Below, piece by piece: positions 28,213-37,231 of a stretch of 64,000 nt of DNA (the first letter of the stretch is position 1; each line of letters starts with the position of its first letter). The translations under genes were made by a program, and so were the position numbers. The DNA is from JAGDMJ01 sp963809695 (GTDB taxonomy: Bacteria > Bacteroidota > Ignavibacteria > UBA10030 > UBA6906), in assembly GCA_963809695.1 (NCBI GenBank), contig CAWEKI010000006.1, positions 434,001-498,000 on the forward strand, read 5' to 3'. Below the pieces are notes generated by a model. It was given only the letters and a program-made list of their open reading frames with translations, made no database searches and was not told the DNA's origin.

Positions 28213-28324
28213 GGACAAGACAAACACAGAGAGAGTGCAAAGGGCCACAAAGACAATTTGGACTTTGTGATTCCGGTCCCTGACAGTCCAAAATGATTCT
28301 CTGCCCTCTGTATTCGTCCTGTCC
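28213..28324. repeat. Large nested imperfect inverted repeat
   Basis: Outer arms GGACAAGACAAACACAGAG (28213-28231) and CTCTGTATTCGTCCTGTCC (28306-28324) match at 16 of 19 positions. Inner arms TTTGGACT (28257-28264) and AGTCCAAA (28285-28292) are perfect. The element fills the gap between the cytochrome and the ABC transporter genes. It may be a non-autonomous palindromic element or a complex terminator. Confidence 0.5.
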
Positions 28325-28414
28325 TTCGCTGTCCCTCTTTAAGATGTCACGCCTCTTGCCATTTCCATCTTTTCTCTCTATCTATACACCGACTTCCTCA
28401 GGCCTTGATCCGTC

Positions 28415-29350
28415 ATGGCTTCCGACCCTGTCCTTCAGGCATTCAATCTCAGCAAGCGTTTTAAGAGTCGCTGGGCGGTACACGAGTTGAATCTCACCGT
28501 GCCGCGCGGTGAGGTCTTTGGCTTCCTGGGTCCGAACGGCGCCGGCAAGAGCACCACCATCCGGATGTTCCTTACCCTCATCACACCCACGAGCGGCCGG
28601 GTGGAGTTGTTCGGCAAACCGCTCCATCGCCACAGGGCCGAGATTCTTGCACGGGTGGGAGGATTGGTCGAACGAGCAGACTTCTATCTGTACCTCACGG
28701 CTCGCCGCAACCTGGAAATCATTGCCGGGCTTATCGGCAGCACGAGCTCCAAGAAGATCGATGCTGTTCTGGATATTGTGGGGCTCCTGGACCGCGCCGG
28801 GGACAAGGTCAAAACCTATTCGCACGGTATGAAGCAGCGGCTTGGCATTGGACAGGCCTTGCTTGGCAACCCCGAGTTCATCATTCTCGACGAACCCACA
28901 TCGGGCCTGGACCCCATCGGTATCAAGGAGGTCCGGGAGTTGATCAGGCAGCTCTCCACCGAACAATCCATTACCGTCTTCCTCTCCTCGCACCTGCTGA
29001 GCGAGATCGAGCAGACGGCGACCAGCATGGCCATCATCAATGCAGGGAGGCTCGTGGTGCAGGGGAAGGTAAAAGAGCTGCTGGAGGAACGCGAGGGAAT
29101 TGTCCGCATCGACGCCCGGCCGAAAGAACAGGTGCTCCGGATCATCAGCGAGCACCGGCTGGCATCGGCGGCGACAAGTACCGGGGAAATCGTGGAGGCG
29201 ACGATGCCTTCCTCGAACGTCCCGCTGCTCACACGGCTCCTGGTGGAAGGAGGAGTGGAGGTGCGGGCGTTGATCCCACGCCGGTCGCTGGAGGAGTATT
29301 TCCTTTCGCTGACCGAGCAGTCGGAAGGACCGCGAAAGGATTTCACGTGA
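28415..29350 (+). CDS. ABC transporter ATP-binding protein (ABC-2 exporter type)
   Basis: 311-residue ATPase with Walker A GPNGAGKST, signature SHGMKQRLGIGQALL, Walker B FIILDEPTSGLDP and switch His in FLSSHLLSE. The C-terminal extension (about 215-305) is typical of the DrrA/CcmA-like class that pairs with ABC-2 permeases. It overlaps the following permease gene by four bases (GTGA), so the two are translationally coupled. Substrate unknown; the pair resembles those for bacitracin, antibiotic or lipid export. The frame runs without interruption to its end at FT. Confidence 0.95.
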   Translation: MASDPVLQAFNLSKRFKSRWAVHELNLTVPRGEVFGFLGPNGAGKSTTIRMFLTLITPTSGRVELFGKPLHRHRAEILARVGGLVERADFYLYLTARRNLEIIAGLIGSTSSKKIDAVLDIVGLLDRAGDKVKTYSHGMKQRLGIGQALLGNPEFIILDEPTSGLDPIGIKEVRELIRQLSTEQSITVFLSSHLLSEIEQTATSMAIINAGRLVVQGKVKELLEEREGIVRIDARPKEQVLRIISEHRLASAATSTGEIVEATMPSSNVPLLTRLLVEGGVEVRALIPRRSLEEYFLSLTEQSEGPRKDFT

Positions 29351-30183
29351 AGGGAATTCTTGGCAACGAGATCCTCAAAACGTTCCTGAGGTGGCGGTCG
29401 TACATCGGGTTCATCGCCATCCTCGTGGTGGTGCCTCTCGTAGAGATCGGGCTCAAGGTCGAAGGGGGATCAATCGTGAATGCGATGACCAGAACTCTTG
29501 CCCCGGACTTTCTGCTCGCGGGAAATCTGTTCAACGCCTATTTCGTCACGCTGTTCATCATGAACGGCCTCTGGGTACACATTCCATTTCTGATCAGCCT
29601 CGTAGCGGGAGACCAACTCGCGGGGGAGGGGAGCAGTGGGACATACCGGCTGCTGCTGACCCGCCCGCCGTCGCGCAGCTACATCCTGTTCTGCAAATAT
29701 GTTGTCACGCTCCTCTACACTGCGCTGCTGGTGATCTTTCTTGCTGCTCTTACTGTCGGCCTTGGAATTGTTCTCTTCGGCACGGGAGATCTCCTTGTTC
29801 CGGGCAAGGGGTTGACCGTCATCGCGGGTGCGGAGATTCCCGGGCGCTTCTGCATTGCGTTTCTGCTCGCGATCTGGAGCATGTGGTGTGTCGCTTCACT
29901 CGCGTTTCTCTTCTCCTCGCTGGTGGAGAATTCCATCGGGCCGATCATCGGGTCCATGGCCGTGATTATCGTCTTTCTCGTCATTTCCAATATTCCCGTT
30001 TCTCTCTTTGCGGCGATCCGGCCGTTCCTCTTCACCACATACTTCAACGTCTGGCAGCACGCCATGGAGCAGCCTGTGCCGTGGGACAAGATCACGTCCT
30101 CGGTCGCCAGCCTGGGCGCGTTTAGTGCGGGGTTTTACCTGGCAACCTGGTACTACTTTATTAAGAAAGACATCATGAGCTAG
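29347..30183 (+). CDS. ABC-2 type permease
   Basis: 278 residues, GTG start inside the stop region of the ATPase gene (GTGA overlap). Six hydrophobic segments are visible: about 20-38, 63-85, 110-135, 150-170, 180-200 and 215-235. The soluble GDQLAGEGSSGTYRLLLTRP motif, characteristic of ABC-2 permeases (NatB/ABC2 type), lies after the second segment. It forms the membrane half of the exporter with the preceding ATPase. Nothing in the sequence identifies the substrate. The following gene (M24 peptidase) starts 88 bases later and is probably separate. Confidence 0.92.
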   Translation: MKGILGNEILKTFLRWRSYIGFIAILVVVPLVEIGLKVEGGSIVNAMTRTLAPDFLLAGNLFNAYFVTLFIMNGLWVHIPFLISLVAGDQLAGEGSSGTYRLLLTRPPSRSYILFCKYVVTLLYTALLVIFLAALTVGLGIVLFGTGDLLVPGKGLTVIAGAEIPGRFCIAFLLAIWSMWCVASLAFLFSSLVENSIGPIIGSMAVIIVFLVISNIPVSLFAAIRPFLFTTYFNVWQHAMEQPVPWDKITSSVASLGAFSAGFYLATWYYFIKKDIMS

Positions 30184-30271
30184 CCCTCACCCTCTCTAGA
30201 TACCTCTTCTGGAATATCGCTTGTACATTCCTTATCTTGCTTCGTGATATCACACGGAGAAAGGATCATCC

Positions 30272-31450
30272 ATGGACCTTCAGGCAATTCAACGTGCGCT
30301 CCGCTCGCAGGGAGTCGACGGCTGGCTGCTGTGCGATTTCAGGAACCGCGACTACCTGGCCTATCGCGTGCTGGGTTTGAATTTTGAGAAAATGAGCTCC
30401 CGGCGCTGGTACTATTACATTCCGGCGCGCGGAGAGCCCAAGAAGCTCGTCTCTGCTGTCGAGAGGCAGCGGCTGGATGAACTTCCGGGAAGCACGAAGG
30501 TATACCTTTCCTGGGAAGAACTCCACGAGAGCATCAGGAAGATGCTCGGAACGAAAAAGAAGATCGCCATGCAATATTCTCCCAAGAACAACGTGCCGTA
30601 CGTCGCGTTCGTGGATGCCGGGACCATTGAGCTGATCAGGAGCTTCGGCCACAAGATCGTCTCATCGGCGGACCTGGTGCAGATGTTCGTGTCGGTCATC
30701 AGCGAGGAGGGATACCGGACGCATATGGAGGCCGCCGGCCTGATGGATCGCATCCGCGCCCAGGCGTTCGAGGAGATCGGCAAGGCGGTGCGGGAAAACA
30801 CGGCGGCGACAGAGTACGACATCCAGCAGTTCATCATGCGGCGCTTCAAGGAGGAAGGGCTGGTCACGTACGATCCTCCGATGGTGGGGATCAACGAACA
30901 TCAGGCCGATCCGCATTTTGACCTGACAAAGGAGAATAGCAAGCCGTTCAAACAGGGGGATATGGTGCTGATCGATCTCTGGGCCAAGAGGGATGTGCCC
31001 GGCGGCATTTACTATGACATCACCTGGGTGGGATACATCGGCGATGAACCACCAGCCCGATACCGGAAGATCTTCAATGTCGTCCGGGATGCCCGGGACG
31101 CGGCCGTGAAGTTTGTGCAGGACAGGTTCTCCAGCGGGAAGCCCTGTTACGGATGGCAGGTGGATGATGCCTGCCGCAATGTCGTGAAAAAGGCCGGTCT
31201 TGGGAAGTTTTTCATTCACCGGACCGGTCACTCGATCACCGAGGAAACGCACGGAAACGGCGTGAACATCGACAATCTCGAGACCAGGGATGAGCGTATG
31301 CTGATCCCCGGCTGCTGCTTCTCCATTGAACCGGGCATATATCTGCCGGGAGAGATGGCGGTGAGAACGGAGATCAATATATTCATCAGGCATGATGGCG
31401 TAGCCCAGGTAACGGGCGAGGTGCAAAAAGAGCTGGTAAGAATCGGGTGA
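30272..31450 (+). CDS. M24 family metallopeptidase (Xaa-Pro aminopeptidase-like)
   Basis: 392 residues: an N-terminal creatinase-like domain (about 1-155) and a pita-bread catalytic domain. Metal ligands are placed as in aminopeptidase P: Asp in VLIDLWAKRDV, Asp in GGIYYDITWVGY, His in IHRTGHSITEETHG, Glu in CFSIEPGIY and Glu in MAVRTEINIFI. Cytoplasmic, releasing N-terminal residues before proline by family analogy. The gene ends 62 bases before a peptide-type MFS transporter on the same strand, suggesting a peptide uptake and degradation unit. GGAGAAAGGA precedes the ATG. Confidence 0.92.
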   Translation: MDLQAIQRALRSQGVDGWLLCDFRNRDYLAYRVLGLNFEKMSSRRWYYYIPARGEPKKLVSAVERQRLDELPGSTKVYLSWEELHESIRKMLGTKKKIAMQYSPKNNVPYVAFVDAGTIELIRSFGHKIVSSADLVQMFVSVISEEGYRTHMEAAGLMDRIRAQAFEEIGKAVRENTAATEYDIQQFIMRRFKEEGLVTYDPPMVGINEHQADPHFDLTKENSKPFKQGDMVLIDLWAKRDVPGGIYYDITWVGYIGDEPPARYRKIFNVVRDARDAAVKFVQDRFSSGKPCYGWQVDDACRNVVKKAGLGKFFIHRTGHSITEETHGNGVNIDNLETRDERMLIPGCCFSIEPGIYLPGEMAVRTEINIFIRHDGVAQVTGEVQKELVRIG

Positions 31451-31512
31451 ACAGAACGGCAACAAGAGGCAAGGATTGATTTCCCCCGTTTCATCTCTCT
31501 CAAGGAGTTCCT

Positions 31513-32784
31513 GTGACATTCTCTGAGCGCGTGAAAGATTTCCGTGAGGGGTTTCATCCTACGTTCTGGGTTGGGAACGGGATGGAGCTCTTCGAGCGTC
31601 TGGCGTACTACGGCCAGCAGATCGTGTTTATGATCTATCTGCGGAACAGGCTTGGCTTCTCCGAGGCGGAGGCTGGTTCTCTGTCCGGAATTTTCGGCGG
31701 GGTAATCTACCTTCTGCCGATTCTTGCAGGGACGCTCGCGGACAAGTGGGGATTTCGCCGGGCATTCAGCGTTGCGTTCTCCATACTCGCACTCGGATAT
31801 TTTCTCATCGGCTCGATGGGAATGTCGGCATTCTCCGGAATCTATAAAGGGCTCCCGCAGTACTGGGTGCTGCTCGTGTTTCTTCTGTTGACCGCCTTCG
31901 GCGGATCCTTCATCAAGCCGTCGGTGCTGGGAACCGTTGCGGTGACAACGACGGAAAAATCACGGTCGCTCGGTTTCGCCATATACTACTGGCTCGTGAA
32001 CATGGGAGCGCTCATCGGGCCGACCATTGCCTATTTCGTCCGCGACAGCCTGGGTAATGAATTCGTTTACCTGGTTTCGGCCCTGAGCTGCTTGGCGATG
32101 CTCCTGGTGAATTACTTCTTGTATAAGGAAGTAAGGAGCCCCGCAACGGAAGTGGTCGAGTCCATGGGCCAGAAGATCACCAATCTGTTCCGCGTCCTCA
32201 GTAATGTGCGGTTCATGGTCTTCCTGCTGATTTACTCCCTCTACTGGATCATCTTCTGGCAGGAGTTTATCATCATTCCGTATTATGTCACGGATTACAT
32301 CAGCAAAGAAGCACCGTACGAAATCATCCAATCGTGGGCCGCGGCGGGCGCCATCATTCTGTTCCAGATCCCGATCAATCGCCTCACGAAGAACATTCCC
32401 ACGCACCGGGCGATTCTCATTGGCTTTGCCATTTCATCCTTCATCTGGGTCATTATCGGGATCCATCCGAGCATACCGACCATTGCGGCGGGCATCATTG
32501 CGTTCTCCATCGGCGAGATGACGCAAGCACCGCGCTACTACGAATACATCTCAGAGATTGCCCCTCCGGGACAACAGGGCCTCTTTCAAGGCTACGCCTT
32601 TCTGCCCATTGCCATCGCGCGTTTCGTCGGTGATCCCATCGGTGCGTGGCTCTATCAGACTTCCAAGAGCATCGGGAGGCCGGAGTATGTCTGGTGGGCC
32701 TTGATTGGCATCGGGGTGCTTGCGACGGTCCTGATGGCTCTCTACAACTGGTTGCTCGTTCCCGGGGAACAAGCAGAAGCGTAA
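31513..32784 (+). CDS. POT/PTR-like MFS peptide transporter
   Basis: 423 residues beginning with GTG preceded by AAGGAG. The first helix carries GNGMELFERLAYYGQQ, the ExxERxxYYG-like signature of proton-coupled oligopeptide transporters, and the loop LADKWGFRRAF is the MFS motif between helices 2 and 3. About twelve hydrophobic helices. The later part (EIAPPGQQGLFQGYAFLPI) also fits this family. Inner-membrane symporter for di- or tripeptides by analogy; the upstream M24 peptidase supports this. It is shorter than E. coli POT proteins (about 490), lacking extra central helices. Confidence 0.88.
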   Translation: MTFSERVKDFREGFHPTFWVGNGMELFERLAYYGQQIVFMIYLRNRLGFSEAEAGSLSGIFGGVIYLLPILAGTLADKWGFRRAFSVAFSILALGYFLIGSMGMSAFSGIYKGLPQYWVLLVFLLLTAFGGSFIKPSVLGTVAVTTTEKSRSLGFAIYYWLVNMGALIGPTIAYFVRDSLGNEFVYLVSALSCLAMLLVNYFLYKEVRSPATEVVESMGQKITNLFRVLSNVRFMVFLLIYSLYWIIFWQEFIIIPYYVTDYISKEAPYEIIQSWAAAGAIILFQIPINRLTKNIPTHRAILIGFAISSFIWVIIGIHPSIPTIAAGIIAFSIGEMTQAPRYYEYISEIAPPGQQGLFQGYAFLPIAIARFVGDPIGAWLYQTSKSIGRPEYVWWALIGIGVLATVLMALYNWLLVPGEQAEA

Positions 32785-32967
32785 TGGCATCTCGCGCGCC
32801 GGGGCGTCGTCCTGTATGTCGACCCGGACCTGTGGACAGCCTCTGGCTTCCTTGCTCTTTCCTTCCCGTCGCTCAGCGACGATATTTTCAACACGCAAGA
32901 CGAAGCGGATCGGCGTTGAACGGTGGAACGTTTTTTGGGAGGATTTGTTAGGGATACAGAACTTGAA

Positions 32968-32985
32968 GTTTAGGCAAGCCTAAAC
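32968..32985. promoter_or_regulatory. Perfect DtxR/MntR-type operator palindrome
   Basis: GTTTAGGCAAGCCTAAAC: two perfect 8-bp arms around AA, 18 bases before the ATG of the DtxR-family gene (after a GGAGAGGA ribosome site). The TTAGGC/GCCTAA arms resemble known DtxR-family boxes, so autoregulation of the mntR-mntH unit by metal is very likely. Confidence 0.75.
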
Positions 32986-33003
32986 CCTGTCAGGAGAGGA
33001 GCA

Positions 33004-33657
33004 ATGTTCAACCGGAGCGCCGAGGATTACATCAAGACCGTCTATGCCCTCGAGACGCTTGGTGAACGGGTGACGACCTCGGCGGTAGCCACACGGCTTC
33101 ACATCGCGGACGGCTCGGTCTCAGCGATGTTGAAGAAGCTCTCCCAGGAGAAATTGCTCCGCTACAAGCCATACCAGGGTGTTACCTTGACTGCTGCCGG
33201 GCGCCGCATGGCGCTCAAAATTATCCGCAGGCACCGTCTCTGGGAGGTCTTTCTGGCCGAGCGGCTCGGCTATCCCTGGGATGCGGTCCATGATGAAGCG
33301 GACCGGCTGGAGCATGTCACGTCCGAGGATCTTGAGCGCAAGCTGGACGAGTCGCTCGGCTTCCCGTCGGCCGACCCGCACGGCGATCCGATCCCTTCCG
33401 CGGCCGGAAGCGTGAGGCATCATGCATCGAGATCATTGGCGGCGTGCAAGGCAGGGGAATGGGTTCAGGTTATCCGCGTGAGCGACCGGGTGCCTGATCT
33501 TCTGCGCCATGCCGCGAAACTGGGTCTCGCCTTGCAGGCACGGGTCATGGTGAAGGAGCGGATGACGTTCGACGGGTCCATGATGGTCAAGGTCGGTACG
33601 CACGATCGCATCATCAGCAGGCAGGTGGCTGAGTCAATCTTTGTGCGGCCCAAGTAG
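33004..33657 (+). CDS. mntR: DtxR/MntR-family metal-dependent repressor
   Basis: 217 residues: N-terminal winged helix (SAEDYIKTVYALETLGERVT, TRLHIADGSVSAMLKKL), a dimer/metal-binding helical domain with HRLWEVFLAERLGYPWDAVHDEADRLEH, and a C-terminal SH3-like FeoA domain (LAACKAGEWVQVIRV). Metal ligands His, Glu and Asp of the family are in place. It lies 33 bases upstream of an Nramp transporter gene and downstream of a perfect operator palindrome, so it is probably a manganese-responsive repressor of its own operon. Assignment to Mn rather than Fe rests on the neighbouring Nramp gene. Confidence 0.92.
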   Translation: MFNRSAEDYIKTVYALETLGERVTTSAVATRLHIADGSVSAMLKKLSQEKLLRYKPYQGVTLTAAGRRMALKIIRRHRLWEVFLAERLGYPWDAVHDEADRLEHVTSEDLERKLDESLGFPSADPHGDPIPSAAGSVRHHASRSLAACKAGEWVQVIRVSDRVPDLLRHAAKLGLALQARVMVKERMTFDGSMMVKVGTHDRIISRQVAESIFVRPK

Positions 33658-33690
33658 TGCTACCTAAGATAGAAGGAGGATGGGTGTAGC

Positions 33691-35562
33691 ATGCAAACGG
33701 GAGATTCGCAGGTATCGCTGTCCGAAGTGCACGGCTCGGTGTCCATACCGCGCAATGTCGGGATCCTGAAGCGCATGCTCGCCTTTGCAGGTCCCGCCTA
33801 CCTTGTCAGCGTGGGATACATGGATCCCGGCAACTGGGCAACGGACCTCGAAGGTGGAGCCCGCTTCGGTTACCAGCTCGTCTGGGTCTTGCTGATGTCT
33901 AACCTGGTCGCGGTGCTTCTACAGACGTTCGCGGCGCGGCTGGGCATCGTCACCGGACGCGATCTTGCCCAGGCCTGCCGCGACAATTATCCGAAGCCGG
34001 TCGGCTACGTCCTCTGGGTGCTCTGCGAGGTGGCGATCGCGGCGTGCGACCTTGCGGAGGTCCTGGGAACGGCGATCGGGCTCAACCTTCTCTTCCATCT
34101 CCCGCTGCTCTACGGCGTGATCATCACCGGGTTCGACACCCTTATCTTCTTCCTGGTGCAGAATCTTGGCATCCGCAAGATGGAAGCATTCATCCTGGTC
34201 TTCGTCGGGATCATCGGCGCCTGCTTCAGCATCGAACTATTCCTGTCAAAACCTGATTGGGGAGGAGTCGCGGGAGGATTCATTCCCCGGCTGACGCCCG
34301 AGAGCCTCTATGTTGCGGTGGGCATCCTGGGCGCAACGGTTATGCCCCACAACCTCTACCTGCACAGCGCGCTCGTTCAGACCCGGATCGTGGAACAGAC
34401 GCAGGAAGGCAAACGCGCGGCATGCCGGTTTAACCTGTTCGATACGGCGGTAGCGCTGAACGCAGCGTTCTTCGTCAATGGCGCGATCCTCGTCGTTGCC
34501 GCGTCGGTCTTCTACAGGAACGGCGTGGTCGTGACCGAAATCCAGCAGGCGCACAGTCTGCTGACGCCGTTGCTTGGCACCACGTTTGCCAGCCTGCTCT
34601 TTGCCGTTGCGCTGATCTCGTCCGGGCAAAGCTCCACGCTCACCGGAACACTTGCCGGACAGATCGTCATGGAAGGGTTCTTGCGTTTCAAGATCAGGCC
34701 TGTGCTGCGGCGGTTCCTTACCCGGTCGATCGCGATTATTCCGGCCGTGGTCGTGATTTCCATGAAAGGGGAAAAAGGTTCGTACGATCTCCTGATCCTG
34801 AGCCAGGTGGTCCTGAGCATGCAGCTTCCTTTTGCGGTCATTCCGCTCATCAAGTTCACCGGCGATCGCTCGATCATGGGCTCTTTCGCGAACAAGCAAT
34901 GGGTGAATGTCCTTGGCTGGATCGCAGCGCTGGTCATTATCGGCCTGAACGCGAAGCTCATCGTGGAGACCATGGGCGGGTGGATTGAGAAGGCCGGACC
35001 GAATGCGTTCTGGCTCTGGGTTACCGTGGTGCCGCTTGCGGTTGGCTGCACTCTCCTGCTTATCTATGTGGCGCTCCCCAGGTCGTGGCGGCAGCGGAAG
35101 AGACGAGTTGCCGTCCCCATGGAACTGCCTGCCATCAGCAAGGTGCCGCAGCACTATGCCGTGATCGGCGCAGCGATCGACTACGAATCGCCGACCGACA
35201 AAGTGCTGTCGCATGCGCAGACGCTCGCCGTCCAGCATGATGCCTGTCTGTACCTCTTCCACGTGGTCGAAGGAGCGAGCGGGCTTGTGTATGGAAGCGA
35301 GGCATACGACGAGGAAGCGCGGAAGGACCGGGAATATCTTGAAGCGATCGCAAGCCAGCTGCGAAGCTCAGGGCTGGAGGTGTTCCCTGTCCTGGGCTAC
35401 GGCCGCGTGACCACACAACTCATCCATCTCGCGAAGACTCACAAGGTGGACCTGCTCGTGATGGGCGGTCACGGACACAAGTACCTTGCCGACTTCCTGT
35501 TCGGGACAACGATTTCCAAAGTGCGGCATGAGCTGGGGATACCGGTGCTGGTAGTAAAATAA
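33691..35562 (+). CDS. mntH: Nramp metal transporter fused to a universal stress (UspA) domain
   Basis: 623 residues. Residues about 25-450 are an Nramp (MntH) transporter: GYMDPGNWATDLEGG holds the DPGN metal motif of helix 1 and ATVMPHNLYLHS the MPH motif of helix 6; about eleven helices. Residues about 485-623 form a complete UspA domain ending in GGHGHKYLADFLFGTTISKV, a full G-x2-G-x9-G-T nucleotide-binding motif, so the domain is of the ATP-binding class. Typical MntH is about 420 residues, hence a genuine fusion. AGAAGGAGG precedes the start. Co-transcribed with the upstream mntR. Imports Mn(II) or Fe(II) with protons by homology; the Usp domain may gate transport. Confidence 0.94.
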   Translation: MQTGDSQVSLSEVHGSVSIPRNVGILKRMLAFAGPAYLVSVGYMDPGNWATDLEGGARFGYQLVWVLLMSNLVAVLLQTFAARLGIVTGRDLAQACRDNYPKPVGYVLWVLCEVAIAACDLAEVLGTAIGLNLLFHLPLLYGVIITGFDTLIFFLVQNLGIRKMEAFILVFVGIIGACFSIELFLSKPDWGGVAGGFIPRLTPESLYVAVGILGATVMPHNLYLHSALVQTRIVEQTQEGKRAACRFNLFDTAVALNAAFFVNGAILVVAASVFYRNGVVVTEIQQAHSLLTPLLGTTFASLLFAVALISSGQSSTLTGTLAGQIVMEGFLRFKIRPVLRRFLTRSIAIIPAVVVISMKGEKGSYDLLILSQVVLSMQLPFAVIPLIKFTGDRSIMGSFANKQWVNVLGWIAALVIIGLNAKLIVETMGGWIEKAGPNAFWLWVTVVPLAVGCTLLLIYVALPRSWRQRKRRVAVPMELPAISKVPQHYAVIGAAIDYESPTDKVLSHAQTLAVQHDACLYLFHVVEGASGLVYGSEAYDEEARKDREYLEAIASQLRSSGLEVFPVLGYGRVTTQLIHLAKTHKVDLLVMGGHGHKYLADFLFGTTISKVRHELGIPVLVVK

Positions 35563-35568
35563 TTGAGG

Positions 35569-35622
35569 ATGGAAAATCGAGGATTGAGAATGAACGTTTA
35601 TCCTCGATTCTCGATTTTCCAT
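35569..35622. terminator. Hairpin between convergent mntH and amidase genes
   Basis: ATGGAAAATCGAG (35569-35581) and its complement CTCGATTTTCCAT (35610-35622) are perfect arms; inner bases pair partially. Placed exactly between two convergent genes and A/T-rich at both outer ends, it is a likely bidirectional terminator. Confidence 0.65.
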
Positions 35623-35638
35623 CTTCCATTTTCAATCC

Positions 35639-37231
35639 TTATCTTTTCTCCCCAATTTCCTTTCCCTCATTCAGCAGCTTTTCGTACTCTTCCTTATACT
35701 CCTTGATCGCGCGATAGAGCGACTCGGCGATCTTCTGCTGTCCTGACTCGCTCTTGAGGTAACGCTCGTCCTCGCGGTTGGAGAGGTAGGCGGTTTCCAC
35801 CAGGACGTTCGGCATAGCTGCGCCAACGAGCACATAGAAGCCTGCCTGGCGGACACCCCGGTTAGAAAGGCCGGTCCGCGATTCCATTTCGCGCTGAGCG
35901 ATATCGGCAAAGGCCTCACTCGCCTTCACATGTGCGCTCTGAGCCATCGTGACCAGGATAAAATTCTCCTCGGTGAGCTGCTGGTAGCGCTTCTCGTACC
36001 CTTCCTCCAGTTCGATGACGGCGTTCTCCCGTTCGGCAATGGCAATGGCTTCTTCCGTTCTCCCCGGGCGGAGCAGGTAGACCTCGAACCCTCGCGTTGG
36101 GTTTGGCTTCCGCTTCAGCGAATTGCAGTGGATACTGATGAAGAGCTTGCCATCCGCCTCATTGGCGATCTGCCCGCGCCGGTCCAGTTCGACAAACCGG
36201 TCATCCGAGCGCGTATAGATGACTCGAACACCAGACAACCCTTTCTTGATCAACTTGCCAAGTTTCAGCCCGACGCCGAGAGTGATATCCTTTTCCCGGA
36301 CTCCTGAAACCCCGATCGCGCCCCAATCCTTCCCGCCATGCCCGGGATCGATCACAATGGCATCCAGGTCCCAGCGGTCTCGCTGCTGTTCCAATCCGGC
36401 GCGGAGTGCTTCCCGTTTCTTCGCCTCCACCATGCGGTCTTCGCCCCCTTTAGTCCGGATGGTGATCACGATATCGTTGGAAACCGGATTCTGGATCAGC
36501 TCGGTGGAGGAGATCGTGCCGGAGAGCTTGAAGGTAAGCTGCACCGACATCGGGGATTGGATGGCGATAACCTTTTTCACCAGCCCGGCTGGTTTCGTAC
36601 GGTCCACGGCATCGGTATCCGCACGGGCGTCGGGGATGGTGACATAGAACCAGCCGTCATTCCGCACCCAGCTTTCCAGGTCCTTCATCGGCCGGGGCAC
36701 CGGAATGCGGATGAGCATGCCGTTGCTCTTTGGTTCCAGCAGGATGCTGCTGATGTCGTACTGAGGTACGGCGGGGCCCGTTCCTACAAGCAGAAAGGTG
36801 CCGTTATACGTGAGCGAAGGACGGTGAATATTGTTGAAGAAGCGAATGAACGATTTCAGCGGAACGAAATACGATCCGGCTGCATACACCACGCCCAGCG
36901 GGAGCTGGTAGACGCTCTGCCTCTTCTGGTCCGTAACCACCAAAAAAGCGCTCCCGCGCGTGACCTTGACGGTATAGGTGCCCACCGTGAACTGGAGCTT
37001 CTTTTTTTCCTCGCTCTCCGTGCCGCTGATGTTCAGCACCTGAAGGAGATCCGTCAGCGAGGCATACTGCGTCTCATCGCGCATGAACTCCCCGATGATC
37101 GTGTTCTTCGAGGGGTCTGTTTCGAACTCCACCCGCATGGTGTTCTTCTGGGCGTACAACAGCGGCGCCCGGAAGAGCATCGCCGCAGCGAGGCAGCAGA
37201 GAAAGGCATATGGGGGGGAGAGTTTACGCAT
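35639..37231 (-). CDS. N-acetylmuramoyl-L-alanine amidase (AmiC-like, Amidase_3)
   Basis: 530 residues with a signal peptide (MRKLSPPYAFLCCLAAAMLF). An N-terminal region of copper-amine-oxidase-like and AMIN-like beta repeats (about 30-255) precedes a C-terminal zinc amidase domain: AIVIDPGHGGKDWGAIG (His ligand), Glu in VREKDITLGV, His in LFISIHCNSL and catalytic Glu in PNVLVETAYLSN. It cleaves the peptide stem from glycan during cell separation or wall turnover. Its ATG overlaps the yajQ stop by one base (TAATG), so they are co-translated. It ends with a charged tail (EEYEKLLNEGKEIGEKR). Confidence 0.94.
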   Translation of the reverse strand: MRKLSPPYAFLCCLAAAMLFRAPLLYAQKNTMRVEFETDPSKNTIIGEFMRDETQYASLTDLLQVLNISGTESEEKKKLQFTVGTYTVKVTRGSAFLVVTDQKRQSVYQLPLGVVYAAGSYFVPLKSFIRFFNNIHRPSLTYNGTFLLVGTGPAVPQYDISSILLEPKSNGMLIRIPVPRPMKDLESWVRNDGWFYVTIPDARADTDAVDRTKPAGLVKKVIAIQSPMSVQLTFKLSGTISSTELIQNPVSNDIVITIRTKGGEDRMVEAKKREALRAGLEQQRDRWDLDAIVIDPGHGGKDWGAIGVSGVREKDITLGVGLKLGKLIKKGLSGVRVIYTRSDDRFVELDRRGQIANEADGKLFISIHCNSLKRKPNPTRGFEVYLLRPGRTEEAIAIAERENAVIELEEGYEKRYQQLTEENFILVTMAQSAHVKASEAFADIAQREMESRTGLSNRGVRQAGFYVLVGAAMPNVLVETAYLSNREDERYLKSESGQQKIAESLYRAIKEYKEEYEKLLNEGKEIGEKR

